From Halalkalibacter oceani (GTDB taxonomy: Bacteria; Bacillota; Bacilli; Bacillales; Bacillaceae_D): a stretch of 64,000 bases of DNA. The position numbers were made by a program, and so were the translations under genes. The number at the start of each line of letters is the position of its first letter. Position 1 is the first letter of the stretch. Positions 54,514 through 63,571 of this stretch are shown here, one piece after another. A model generated the notes under the pieces. That model saw only the letters and a program-made list of their open reading frames with translations. It was not told the DNA's origin and made no database searches. The DNA lies in the NCBI RefSeq assembly GCF_023715705.1, contig NZ_JAMBOS010000008.1:1-64000 (forward strand). Reading direction: 5' to 3'.

Positions 54514-55314
54514 ATGAAAATGACAGCGATAGTAGTCAGAATCGGAGTTGTAATGTTGTTAGGCATTGCCGCTTGGAATTTTGTTATCTATATTAGCGAC
54601 TTGACTTCCGGAGAAGAATACAGCCGCTTAACCCATTTCTTCATTGCTCTGCTTACTACATTTTTCACTATTGCTCTTTTAGGAATCGTATGTAGAATTG
54701 ATAAAATTTCGTGGAAAAACCTTGGTCAGTCATCTCTTCGAGCAAACATCTTTTCATTTTTTGTCGGCTTTCTTCTCTGGACAATTCCGGCATTTGTCGG
54801 TTTATGTATTTGTCTCATGCTTGGCTGGGTTGACATAACATTCCATACGAATTTTAATACCTTGTTGCTGAGCATTCTGATTTTAGTTGTTACTGTATTT
54901 TTGATGGAGGCATTGCCTGAAGAGCTTATATTTAGAGGGTATATCTATCGTTACTTACATGTATCATTTCCCCATTGGCTCACGGTCATCTTGCAATCAC
55001 TTTTGTTCACGTTATTTGCTTACTTTATAGGAGCGATGTATTCTGTGGAGCAAATTCAATTTATTCCTGGTTTCGCGTTTATTTTAGGGTATTTCAGAGC
55101 TGTGTCAGGAAACGTTTGGACATCAATTGGCTTTCATGTTGCGATCATGACCGCGACTCAAATTTTAAATCCTTTTCATGGTCATTTTGATGTTAGTGGA
55201 TTGTTTACACTTCGTTTTTTTGCTTTTATTTTATTGCCGAGTACAATTGGTGCGATTGTATTAGCGTTCATTTATCCCCATCACAAGTGGAGTCAAAAAG
55301 CACCTGATTTATAA
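54514..55314 (+). CDS. CPBP family intramembrane protease
   Basis: About 266 residues, seven or eight hydrophobic helices. CPBP motif 1 EELIFRGYIYRYL and motif 2 region (FTLFAYF) with later GFHVAIM are present. ATG 54514 follows GGAAGGA. Such proteins are often linked to peptide-antibiotic maturation or immunity, which would fit the adjacent export system, but linkage is not proven. Confidence 0.85.
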   Translation: MKMTAIVVRIGVVMLLGIAAWNFVIYISDLTSGEEYSRLTHFFIALLTTFFTIALLGIVCRIDKISWKNLGQSSLRANIFSFFVGFLLWTIPAFVGLCICLMLGWVDITFHTNFNTLLLSILILVVTVFLMEALPEELIFRGYIYRYLHVSFPHWLTVILQSLLFTLFAYFIGAMYSVEQIQFIPGFAFILGYFRAVSGNVWTSIGFHVAIMTATQILNPFHGHFDVSGLFTLRFFAFILLPSTIGAIVLAFIYPHHKWSQKAPDL

Positions 55315-55334
55315 AGTGGCCGAACATCATAATG

Positions 55335-55457
55335 CAATGGCTTCACTCGCCACACCAGCTGTGAGCGGGTTTCTCACAGCTGGCTTTAAAGGATCGTGGC
55401 TGGTCCGCTTCTTGCTTAGAGACTGGGCAAAGGATAAAAAACAATCTTTGACCCAGC
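55335..55457. repeat. Two-hairpin dispersed repeat, copy C (bidirectional terminator)
   Basis: Shared start GCAATGGCTTCA and CCACA; hairpin 1 CCAGCTGTGAG / CTCACAGCTGG (55355-55383) followed by CTTTAAA; hairpin 2 CTGGGCAAAGGAT ... AATCTTTGACCCAG (55423-55456). It lies between convergent genes, like copies at 5511 and 20598. Confidence 0.72.
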
Positions 55458-55462
55458 CTCGA

Positions 55463-56101
55463 CTACCATTTCGGCTGATAGGGATAGGATGTGTAGGGAG
55501 AGGGCTGGTAATGGGCCGGTATATACCCTTGGCTCTGATTGTGGGTTGGGACAGTGCGCTCGGCGTCTTTTGTACAATCTGTTGTAGGACCGATAAAGGT
55601 TGAAGGCTGAACGGGGGCGGTTGTTTGCGTCCATTCATTTTCATCCATGCAGTAGGTGTGGGCCATGATGCTGGCAGGGGTAAGCTTTAACAGATCAGAG
55701 CCGAGAATGACTTCAGGGATTGGGGCGTTGAAGATCGCCAATAGGTGCGTGTTATCGGCGGTAGCGACTTCATAATGCCACCAGGCTTGAGGAACATTTG
55801 CTACTTGTCCGGTCGTAATCGGGTAATGAAGAAACTCCTTTGTAAACGGGTTAAGCAGGGAAACCGTGGCAGCTCCGGAGATGCAATAGACTAATTCAGC
55901 GGCATTTTGATGATAGTGTGGCTCAATCACATTATTGGTGCTGAGAAAAATATCGAGCAACGAGACATTTTCCAGCGTATTTAATTGATTGATGCTTAAA
56001 ATGTTAATGTAATTTTGACTGTCCTTGTGCATCAGATTGCTTTGGTTTAGATCAAATGCAAATTCGGTTGAAGGTGATGTGTAGTCCATATAGGAAACCA
56101 T
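55463..56101 (-). CDS. Cupin-domain protein
   Basis: About 212 residues. A cupin barrel in the middle (EPHYHQNAAELVYCISGAA, then PQAWWHYEVA) with His ligands for a metal; the C-terminal ~50 residues are Pro/Tyr/Ser-rich and probably disordered. ATG 56101 (minus strand) follows AGGAGG, so the 21 upstream codons in frame are not used. Function unknown; it may be a sugar-binding or stress protein. It is transcribed in the same direction as the araC-type gene. Confidence 0.75.
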   Translation of the reverse strand: MVSYMDYTSPSTEFAFDLNQSNLMHKDSQNYINILSINQLNTLENVSLLDIFLSTNNVIEPHYHQNAAELVYCISGAATVSLLNPFTKEFLHYPITTGQVANVPQAWWHYEVATADNTHLLAIFNAPIPEVILGSDLLKLTPASIMAHTYCMDENEWTQTTAPVQPSTFIGPTTDCTKDAERTVPTHNQSQGYIPAHYQPSPYTSYPYQPKW

Positions 56102-56220
56102 TGAGTATCCTCCTGCCTTTTCTATCAAGTGCGTGAAGCTTATCTTCGGCATGATATGCTTCACGCAGCGCGGCTGTGCATGTACCCACTTGCCGGTTAA
56201 AGGGACGGATCGTGCGCCTC

Positions 56221-57084
56221 TTACCGGTTTTGTTTGCGGAAGCGGGAAGGCGTCATTCCACTATACTTCTTAAATGTCCGATGGAAATAAGGCAGGCTTT
56301 CAAAGCCACATTCTCGTGCGATCACTTCAACTGTCAAGGTGGAGCCTACGAGCATTTTTCTGGCTTTGAGAATTTTTTTCGTCATGATGTATTCTGAGAT
56401 TTTCAGCCCGGTTGTCTTTTTAAAGACTCTGCTTAAATGAGCGGTGCTGACGTTGCCGTATTTGGCAAGCGTCGAAAGGGAAAGGTTTCTGAGGTCCTGA
56501 CGTTCAATAAACGACAGGATGTCATTCATCCAGCCGGGCGCCGTGTGGGGCGGAGGTACGCCGGCAGGGTCAGACTGGTGCCATTCTCTATTAATGTACA
56601 GCAGCAGCTTTTGCAGGTGGATGAGGGTGGCATGCTTGTAGCCGGCTTTTTTTTCCGTTATTTCTGTCTGGATGGAGTTGAGCTCACTAATAACGGTCTG
56701 TCGCTGTGTTTCATCCAAATGATATTTATAGCTTTTTTGTTGTAAGCATGTTTCAAACAGTTGGAGAAAGTGAAACGAGTCGCCGAGAAAACGGTCCTGA
56801 ACAAAAACAGGGTTAAAAAAGACCGCCGTTGAGGTTACCGGATTGTGTCTGCTTGGAAGAGCCCGATGAATAATGTTACTCGGAATGACAAACAGATCCC
56901 CGGATTGCATCAATTGAATCGATTGATCGACTAAAAAGGTTCCTTCCCCGTCGTAGACGTAAATCAGCTCATACCATTCGTGATAATGAAAAGGCAGCTC
57001 TCGTTGCAGGTTTTTGGAATCTTTGTAAACGATTTCGAAAGGAAAGAGACTGCTTGCCGCAAAGTTTTTTTGAATCGGTTTCAT
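56221..57084 (-). CDS. AraC-family transcriptional regulator with cupin sensor
   Basis: About 287 residues. N-terminal cupin-like ligand domain (HYHEWYELIYVYDGEG, GDLFVIPSNIIHRA) and C-terminal double HTH (LSTLAKYGNVSTAHLSRVFK ... ARECGFESLPYFHRTFKKYSG). ATG 57084 with GGGAGGAC upstream is preferred over a start 39 bases earlier. It is divergent from the L-galactonate dehydrogenase gene and probably controls it in response to a uronate or related sugar. Confidence 0.9.
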   Translation of the reverse strand: MKPIQKNFAASSLFPFEIVYKDSKNLQRELPFHYHEWYELIYVYDGEGTFLVDQSIQLMQSGDLFVIPSNIIHRALPSRHNPVTSTAVFFNPVFVQDRFLGDSFHFLQLFETCLQQKSYKYHLDETQRQTVISELNSIQTEITEKKAGYKHATLIHLQKLLLYINREWHQSDPAGVPPPHTAPGWMNDILSFIERQDLRNLSLSTLAKYGNVSTAHLSRVFKKTTGLKISEYIMTKKILKARKMLVGSTLTVEVIARECGFESLPYFHRTFKKYSGMTPSRFRKQNR

Positions 57085-57224
57085 ACCTCTTTGTCCTCCC
57101 TGTTTTATCTTCTTGATAACCATATCAAAATAAGGTATGAATATGCAATAATACGCAATTTTTTTATCTTCTGTTGCTGATAAGATGAAAGAAACAGCTA
57201 ACCGGAGGAAGAGGAGATGAGAAG

Positions 57225-58238
57225 ATGAAAGTGGTATATTGCCAGCAGCCGAATCAATTTCTCGAACGGGAGGAGGAAAAGCCTGTACCGAAAGAAGGAG
57301 AGGCCCTGCTCCAAATTAAACGAATCGGCATATGCGGAACGGATATTCATGCTTTTTATGGAAATCAGCCTTATTTTACGTATCCAAGAGTGCTGGGACA
57401 TGAATTAAGCGCTGAGATTGTGGAGATAAACGGGGAAAGTGAGTTTCAACTAGGCGATTATGTCACGATCGTCCCCTATATGGAATGTGGAAGCTGTGTG
57501 GCATGCCGGAACGGGAAGCCCAACTGCTGCGTCAGTTTGCAGGTGCTTGGCGTCCATACCGATGGAGGGATGAAGGAATTTCTTGCTGTTCCGCTCTCTC
57601 ATTTGGTCAAAGTGAACGACATCTCTCTTGATGCGGCGGCGTTAATAGAGCCACTGAGTATTGGCGCCCATGCGGTCAGAAGAGCAGAGGTGAAGGAGCG
57701 CGAGCAAGTGCTGGTGATCGGCGCCGGGCCTATCGGATTAGCGGTGATGAAATTTGCCGCACTGGCCGGGGCGAAGGTGATCGCGATGGACATTAATCCG
57801 GAAAGGCTGCGCTTTTGTCAGCAGTGGGCCGGGGTTGACCACGTCATTCAAGGGGGCAAGGACGCGCTTTCAGAGCTTCAGCGGCTGACGAATGGGGACG
57901 GAGCGTGGACGGTAATTGATGCGACAGGAAATCAACATTCGATGAACGAAGCGATTCAATATGTCAGTCATGGTGGAAAGCTCGTCTTCGTTGGTTTGAT
58001 CAAAGAGAGTGTCAGCTTTCACCACCCTGATATGCATAAGCGGGAAATGACGGTGATCGGCAGCCGCAATGCGACGAGAGCCGATTTTGAATATGTCATT
58101 TCCTGTATGGAAAAAGATCTAATTAACTGTGAGGCGCTGCTGACAAAAAGACTAAAGCTTACTGAAGTTGCACAGCAGTTTACGGAGGCAATCGATCCAA
58201 GAACAAATGTTATTAAGGTCATAGTGGAGACAGAATAA
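57225..58238 (+). CDS. Zinc-dependent alcohol dehydrogenase, L-galactonate 5-dehydrogenase-like
   Basis: 337 residues of the medium-chain dehydrogenase family. Catalytic Zn ligands in ICGTDIHAFYG and GHELSAE, structural Zn Cys cluster (ECGSCVACRNGKPNCC), Rossmann GAGPIGLAVM. Closely resembles LgoD/RspB-type enzymes that oxidise L-galactonate to D-tagaturonate. The adjacent tagaturonate reductase strongly supports that role. GGAGGAAGAGGAG precedes the ATG. Confidence 0.82.
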   Translation: MKVVYCQQPNQFLEREEEKPVPKEGEALLQIKRIGICGTDIHAFYGNQPYFTYPRVLGHELSAEIVEINGESEFQLGDYVTIVPYMECGSCVACRNGKPNCCVSLQVLGVHTDGGMKEFLAVPLSHLVKVNDISLDAAALIEPLSIGAHAVRRAEVKEREQVLVIGAGPIGLAVMKFAALAGAKVIAMDINPERLRFCQQWAGVDHVIQGGKDALSELQRLTNGDGAWTVIDATGNQHSMNEAIQYVSHGGKLVFVGLIKESVSFHHPDMHKREMTVIGSRNATRADFEYVISCMEKDLINCEALLTKRLKLTEVAQQFTEAIDPRTNVIKVIVETE

Positions 58239-58259
58239 GCGGGGAAAGGGAGGGAGACG

Positions 58260-59768
58260 ATGAAGCAATTATCGAAGGACCTGATTGCCGGGGATGGAAA
58301 TGCAGAGTGCTTTCGAGCGGATCACCTGTCGGAAAAGGTGGTTCAGTTTGGAGAGGGGAACTTTTTAAGAGGCTTTGTCGACTGGATGATTCATCAGACG
58401 AACAAGCAGCAGCTGTTTAATGGCAGAGTCGTGGCGATCCAGCCCACTCCTCACGGCAAGGTCGTCCCGAAATTGGAGGAACAGGACGGTTTGTATACGT
58501 TTGTCATGCGGGGAGTGGAACATGGGCAGGAGGTTGACAAAAGTGAAGTGATTTCCTCGATAGCGCGCGGGATTAACCCATATACAGACTGGCAGCGGGT
58601 ACTGGAAGTCGCTGAAAATCCGGCGATCGAAGTTATGTTTTCCAATACGACTGAGGCTGGGTTGACCTATATGGCAGAGGAGTATCGGCAAGAGCTGTCC
58701 CCGCTTTCTTTCCCGGGCAAAGTAACTGCGTTTCTGCATCATCGATATAAGGCCTTCAATGGCTCAGATGATGCCGGTTTGCTGATCGTTCCGTGTGAGC
58801 TTGTGGAAGACAACGGAACAGTTTTAAAAGAGCTCGTGATCCGCATCGCCAGAGAATGGGATTTCCCGGAGGATTTTGTAAAGTGGGCGGTGCGCGCCAA
58901 TCAGTTCTGCAACTCATTAGTCGACCGGATTGTCACCGGCTTTCCGAAAGAAAACAGTGACGTCTTTTTTGAGCGGCTGGGCTATCAGGATGTGCTCTTA
59001 ACAGTGGGGGAGCCGTATCATTTGTTTGCGATTGAGGCCGGCAGCGATGCCGCTGAGCTGCTCCCATTTACGAAGGCCGGATTGAATGTGAAATGGGGAG
59101 ATAGTTCAATTTACCGTGATTTAAAGGTCCGCTTATTAAATGGCGCTCATACGATGATGTTTGCGGCAAGCTATTTAGCCGGGAGAGATACCGTGCTTGA
59201 AGTGATGCGGGATGAAACGCTGCTCAAGTATGTCGAGACTGGAATGAATGCCGAAATTATGCCGTATCTCGACGTGGAGGAGCAGGAAAAGCAGAGCTTT
59301 GCCGCCTCCGTGCTCGAGAGGTTTCGTAACCCGTACACGAGGCATATGCTAACAGACATCGGGATGAACGCAGTCTATAAATTCCGGGCACGGGTGATGC
59401 CGTCCCTGCTTGCGTATGTCCGGCGCGAGGGCACTTTACCGCGGATGCTCGTGTTTTCCCTTGCCGCTTTGATCATCTATTACCGTCCTGTGCGGCGTGA
59501 TGGTGATTTTCTAATCGGAAGTCGGCAGCGGGGCGAGGAATATGTGATTCGCGATAATGCTCAGGTGATTGAATGTTTTTATGACGCCTGGACCCGCTAT
59601 GAAGAGGACACGGTCCGATTAACGGAAGTACTGCTTCAGCAAAAAGAGCTGTGGGGGATAAATGTACTGACAATCGCCGGCCTGAAGGAGGCGCTACAGC
59701 AGGATCTTACCAATTTTATGCAATATGGGGCAAGGACAAGCCTTGAACGGCTGCTAAAGGACACGTAA
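58260..59768 (+). CDS. uxaB: Tagaturonate reductase
   Basis: 502 residues of the mannitol-dehydrogenase/UxaB family: VVQFGEGNFLRGFVDWMIHQ N-terminal NAD site, SNTTEAGLTY, and catalytic RLLNGAHTMMFAA (conserved Lys/Asn-His region). It reduces D-tagaturonate to D-altronate with NADH. With the previous enzyme it would turn L-galactonate to D-altronate, redox-neutral. Altronate dehydratase (UxaA) is not in the window. GGAGGGAG precedes the ATG. Confidence 0.93.
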   Translation: MKQLSKDLIAGDGNAECFRADHLSEKVVQFGEGNFLRGFVDWMIHQTNKQQLFNGRVVAIQPTPHGKVVPKLEEQDGLYTFVMRGVEHGQEVDKSEVISSIARGINPYTDWQRVLEVAENPAIEVMFSNTTEAGLTYMAEEYRQELSPLSFPGKVTAFLHHRYKAFNGSDDAGLLIVPCELVEDNGTVLKELVIRIAREWDFPEDFVKWAVRANQFCNSLVDRIVTGFPKENSDVFFERLGYQDVLLTVGEPYHLFAIEAGSDAAELLPFTKAGLNVKWGDSSIYRDLKVRLLNGAHTMMFAASYLAGRDTVLEVMRDETLLKYVETGMNAEIMPYLDVEEQEKQSFAASVLERFRNPYTRHMLTDIGMNAVYKFRARVMPSLLAYVRREGTLPRMLVFSLAALIIYYRPVRRDGDFLIGSRQRGEEYVIRDNAQVIECFYDAWTRYEEDTVRLTEVLLQQKELWGINVLTIAGLKEALQQDLTNFMQYGARTSLERLLKDT

Positions 59769-59920
59769 CCACTGTTTCCGCCAATCCTTGTCAAAATTTG
59801 ACGAATAAAAAAGGTAGGATCTTCGCTCTTTTTAGCGAACTTTAGTAAGGAGTAAGACTCTCTATCGCTTCCAGAACATGCTTCCATCTGAATCTATTTT
59901 TTTGAAAGGACGTGTGTGCA

Positions 59921-60193
59921 TTGGTCGATAAAAAAATCCTCTATTCTTTTTGTGTTCGTAAATGGGAAGAGCTAGAACAAAAGGATGGCGAGTATCATCC
60001 CGCTAAACATGATCCTATTGTGCTAAAGGCGGCCGGGAGGAAGTTTGGGATTACGCCGGAAGAGGCCGGAATTATTTATGATCAAGAGCTTGCCGTGCTA
60101 ACTGAAAATGCGATTACAGGAAAAAGCAATTATGTCCTCACACCGAGATTAAAGACTATTTTGGATCGGGAGAGAAAAGAAAGATTTAGTTGA
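59921..60193 (+). CDS. Hypothetical protein, 90 residues
   Basis: Soluble, charged protein beginning VDKKILYSFCVRKWEELEQ, with AAGRKFGITPEEAGIIYDQE in the middle and ending DRERKERFS. TTG 59921 after AAGGA is the likely start. The pattern KFGITPEEAGxI suggests a small helical DNA- or partner-binding domain, but I recognise no named family. It is followed by a strong terminator. Confidence 0.6.
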   Translation: MVDKKILYSFCVRKWEELEQKDGEYHPAKHDPIVLKAAGRKFGITPEEAGIIYDQELAVLTENAITGKSNYVLTPRLKTILDRERKERFS

Positions 60194-60214
60194 ACATAAG
60201 CATGAATTTGAGAT

Positions 60215-60262
60215 CCCAATAAGGTAGACAGTGACATCGCTGTTTACCTTATTGGGATTTTT
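60215..60262 (+). terminator. Terminator after the 90-residue gene
   Basis: CCCAATAAGGTA / TACCTTATTGGG with inner ACAG/CTGT, followed by ATTTTTT. Confidence 0.9.
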
Positions 60263-60553
60263 TATGTGTTTGGTAGAAATAGAGCAGATGTGTTGTTCAT
60301 GAGTGAGTCCTGAACACGAATGCATCACCTGTAATGTTACCGCTGTTGGCGACGATACCCGGCTGTCTTCACCGGCGTTTGGAGGGGGATTTTCATCTCA
60401 TTTTTGCAAATCATCGGGTCAGCTTCTACTGGCTGTCCCAGCGAATAGTGGCAGCATCAATCACATAGCGGGCATTGTCGACGGGCACGATTACGCTTCA
60501 GGCCGGGACGAAAATTCCTGATCGGAGAGCCTGCGGACCGAACATAACGAAAA

Positions 60554-60571
60554 GTTATCACGGCTGATAAC
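60554..60571. promoter_or_regulatory. Palindromic operator upstream of the hydroxyacid dehydrogenase
   Basis: GTTATCA-CGGC-TGATAAC is a perfect 7-base inverted repeat. A related but looser pair TTATC...GATAA surrounds the -10-like TATAAT (60605-60610) and another lies at 57164-57183 upstream of the L-galactonate dehydrogenase. They may bind one regulator. The rest of 60263-60553 has no supportable gene. Confidence 0.5.
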
Positions 60572-60651
60572 ATGTTTGTATTATTAAAAATATTCTAACT
60601 TATCTATAATGAAGATAACGCAGGGCAGCAGGAACGAAAGGGGAGAAATCA

Positions 60652-61641
60652 GTGAAGCATAAAGTGTTGATGATGGATCGAGTTTCGCCGAAAATGGAAA
60701 TGCTCAGCCGGGAATATGTAAATGAACAAACGGAAATCATTTTTTGCAAAAACGACAGGGACAGAGAGGAGCATATTGCGACAGCTGATGTCCTTGTAAC
60801 GTTTACAAATGGAATATCAAAAGATTGGATCGAGAAGGCCGAGAGGTGCCGTTTTATCCAAAAGCTTGGAGCCGGGGTGAACAATATTGATATCAAGGAA
60901 GCATCAAAGAGAGGAATTCCGGTTGCGAATACGGTGGGCCTGAATGCTACTTCAGTTGCTGAGCATACGGTGATGCTAATGCTTGCCACCTATAAACATC
61001 TGGTTCAGGCTCACACTGCCATCGCAAAAGAGAGCAGGTGGTTAAAAACAGAGTTGAGGGATCGTTCATACGAGCTTTCCTATAAAAAGATCGGACTGAT
61101 CGGCTTTGGAAACATTGGTAAGAAGGTCTCACAGTTGCTCTCGGGATTTCAATGTGATGTCTCGTATTTTGATATTCTCCGGCTAACGGAAAAAGAGGAA
61201 GAGGAATTAGGGATTTCCTATAAAACGGTCGACGAGCTAGTAACATCATGTGATGTGATCTCCTTACATGTACCGTTAACTGAAAAGACGAGGCACCTGA
61301 TTGACGAAAAGAAGCTGGCAATGATGAAGCCGGAAGCGATTCTGGTCAATACATGTCGTGGCGGGATCGTTGATGAACATGCGCTCTATCAAGCTTTGAA
61401 AAGCGGGCGGCTGACTGGCGCTGGCTTAGATGTATTTGAAAATGAACCGATTGATCAGAGCCATCTCTTAACCGGATTGCCAAATGTCATAGTAACCCCT
61501 CATATCGGAGGTGGCACCAATGAGGCAATGGAGGCCGTCGCCAGTGAAGCCTATTACAATATTAATGCTTTCCTGTATGAAGGGGCACTGGGCGATGTCA
61601 AAAATGTTGTGAATCGCGAGGCAGTAGGTTCACTTCGCTAA
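60652..61641 (+). CDS. D-2-hydroxyacid dehydrogenase (phosphoglycerate-dehydrogenase-like)
   Basis: 329 residues. N-terminal substrate domain, Rossmann GLIGFGNIGKKV, and catalytic residues in NTCRGGIVDE (Arg), a later Glu and PHIGGGT (His). NAD-dependent reduction or oxidation of a 2-keto/2-hydroxy acid. Context (uronate enzymes, TTT transporter) suggests a sugar-acid substrate. GTG start after AAAGGGGAG. Confidence 0.9.
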   Translation: MKHKVLMMDRVSPKMEMLSREYVNEQTEIIFCKNDRDREEHIATADVLVTFTNGISKDWIEKAERCRFIQKLGAGVNNIDIKEASKRGIPVANTVGLNATSVAEHTVMLMLATYKHLVQAHTAIAKESRWLKTELRDRSYELSYKKIGLIGFGNIGKKVSQLLSGFQCDVSYFDILRLTEKEEEELGISYKTVDELVTSCDVISLHVPLTEKTRHLIDEKKLAMMKPEAILVNTCRGGIVDEHALYQALKSGRLTGAGLDVFENEPIDQSHLLTGLPNVIVTPHIGGGTNEAMEAVASEAYYNINAFLYEGALGDVKNVVNREAVGSLR

Positions 61642-61643
61642 AA

Positions 61644-61657
61644 TGTAAGCGCTATCA
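61644..61657. promoter_or_regulatory. CcpA cre site
   Basis: TGTAAGCGCTATCA, a full match to the cre consensus and identical to the site at 5827. It lies between the hydroxyacid dehydrogenase stop and the ribosome site of the nitroreductase, so CcpA could act as a roadblock for the nitroreductase-TctCB part under glucose. Confidence 0.8.
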
Positions 61658-61672
61658 GATGAGGAGGTAAAA

Positions 61673-62440
61673 ATGAAGAACCCCAAACATGATGAAATGA
61701 TTCATCTGCTGCGAAATCACCGATCAATTCGGGAGTTTCAGCCCAAAAGAATTCCGTCGGACCTGATAAATACTGTACTGGCCGCCGGACAATCGGCTTC
61801 ATCCTCCAGTCACGGACAATCCTATACGATTATTAATGTGACGGATGACAAAAAGAAGCGTATGCTGGCTGATTATGCAGGTAAACAAAAGCATATCAGG
61901 GAATGTTCGAATTTCTTGGTTTTTTGTGCGGATCTGCATCGTCTCGAACAGATAGCCTCCCTTAACAGTGTCAATATGAAAGAGGTGATTGACAGCACCG
62001 AGATGTTGCTGATTTCCACGATTGATGCTGCGCTTGCTGCTCAAAATGTGGCGATAGCTGCGGAATCACTTCAGTTGGGAATCGTCTATATTGGCGGTAT
62101 TCGCAATAACCCGGAGCCGGTTAGTGAACTGCTTGAACTACCTTATCGGGTCTATCCGGTATTTGGGATGTGCATTGGCTACCCGCAGCCGGATAAAATC
62201 CCGGATCGTAAGCCGAGGCTGCCGTTGGCGGTAGTATGTCACGAAAACAGATATTCTTCGTTTGAAGATGTTTATCCAAAGATTCAACTCTATGACGAAG
62301 AGATGAGAGACTACTATGCCAGCAGAAGTGATGGAAGACGGTCCGATACGTGGTCCGGAGCGATGCTCGATAAAAGAAAGGTGCCAAGAAGAATGTTCAT
62401 GAAACAGTTTCTTAATGAGAGGGGCTTCTCTTTACGTTAA
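61673..62440 (+). CDS. Nitroreductase/NADPH-dependent FMN oxidoreductase
   Basis: 255 residues of the nitroreductase (NfrA/NfsA) family: HRSIREFQPKRIP FMN phosphate site, AGQSASSSSHGQSY, AALAAQNVAIAAESLQLG, GMCIGYP. Flavin-dependent reductase using NAD(P)H; substrate unknown. GAGGAGG precedes the ATG, and tctC follows in the same transcript. Confidence 0.9.
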   Translation: MKNPKHDEMIHLLRNHRSIREFQPKRIPSDLINTVLAAGQSASSSSHGQSYTIINVTDDKKKRMLADYAGKQKHIRECSNFLVFCADLHRLEQIASLNSVNMKEVIDSTEMLLISTIDAALAAQNVAIAAESLQLGIVYIGGIRNNPEPVSELLELPYRVYPVFGMCIGYPQPDKIPDRKPRLPLAVVCHENRYSSFEDVYPKIQLYDEEMRDYYASRSDGRRSDTWSGAMLDKRKVPRRMFMKQFLNERGFSLR

Positions 62441-62471
62441 AACGAATAGTACATGTAAAAGGAGGATTTTG

Positions 62472-63464
62472 ATGGATAACAAGTATATTGCGTTCGGAGC
62501 AGTCATTTTTTTGGCATTACTTTTGATGGCAGGATGTGGAGGCGGTAACGAGGGGGTCAGTGGGGAAGGATCAGATGATTTTCCAAGCTCGACGATTAAT
62601 TTATCGGTTCCTTTCTCGGCAGGTGGCTCGGGCGATATTATGGTTCGGGAAATCGCCAGAATTATGAGTGAAGATCTTGGAATGGAACAGTCCATCGTAG
62701 TGGAAAACCGCGATGGGGGCAGCGGAGCCGTGGCAATTAATCATATGCTCGGACAGCCGGCAGACGGATATACGCTGCTTAACCAGTCCTCGACTGCCCC
62801 TTTGACGATGGCTTCCGGAGGACTGGAATTTGGTCCGGAGGAATTAGCGCCGATCGCTTCGATGGTTTCTAATTATCAGACATTATCCGTTTTGGCAGAC
62901 AGCCCATTTGAAACGATTGATGACTTGATTGAAGCCGCAAAAGAAAACCCGGGGAGTATTAATGTCGGCTCCTCCCAAACCTATGGAGCGAATCATGTAT
63001 TTCTGTTGAAGTTTATGCGTGAGGCAGATATTGACCTTAATTATATTGCCTATGACGGTGGGGGAGAGGCTCTGACTTCATTGCTCGGTGGGAATACCGA
63101 TGTACTGGCGTCTTCAGGAGAGGTTGTCCAGGAACAGGTCGCGGCGGGAGAGGTGCGCATGCTTGCCATTTCCAGCGCGGAAAGAGTAGAGGATCATCCA
63201 GACGTTCCAACGTTTGCTGAATTAGGGATGGCATCATTGGAAGATGAATTAATCTGGCGGGCCTTCTTTGTCCATCCTGACACACCTGAGGAAATTCAGG
63301 AACGCTGGGCTGATATTTTAAAGGAAGTTGCCGAAACGGAGCGGTTTAAAGAATATGCCGAAAATACGAATCAGGATATTTACTTTACCAGTGGAGAAGA
63401 ATTTAAAGAGATTTATTACAACTACTATGAAACGGCAAAGGAGCTTTTTGACGCGTTAGACTAG
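62472..63464 (+). CDS. tctC: Tripartite tricarboxylate transporter substrate-binding lipoprotein (TctC)
   Basis: About 330 residues. Lipoprotein signal with lipobox MAGC, then the Bug/TctC hallmark start INLSVPFSAGGSGDIMVREI and VENRDGGSGAVAIN. Extracytoplasmic receptor of a TctABC importer for an organic or sugar acid. ATG 62472 follows GGAGG; the longer frame is not used. Confidence 0.92.
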   Translation: MDNKYIAFGAVIFLALLLMAGCGGGNEGVSGEGSDDFPSSTINLSVPFSAGGSGDIMVREIARIMSEDLGMEQSIVVENRDGGSGAVAINHMLGQPADGYTLLNQSSTAPLTMASGGLEFGPEELAPIASMVSNYQTLSVLADSPFETIDDLIEAAKENPGSINVGSSQTYGANHVFLLKFMREADIDLNYIAYDGGGEALTSLLGGNTDVLASSGEVVQEQVAAGEVRMLAISSAERVEDHPDVPTFAELGMASLEDELIWRAFFVHPDTPEEIQERWADILKEVAETERFKEYAENTNQDIYFTSGEEFKEIYYNYYETAKELFDALD

Positions 63465-63571
63465 GTACGTGCCGGTCATATGTTTAGAGGGGCGGTTATG
63501 AAACGGCTCCTCTAAACAGACTGTGTGCCGGATGTAATCTGAATTATGCCCAGGAAGTGGAGGAGATAGTG

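Noticed and set aside
60303-60521. 72-codon plus-strand frame
   Set aside because: Lacks a ribosome site and has no coherent domain; the intergenic region looks like debris on both strands.
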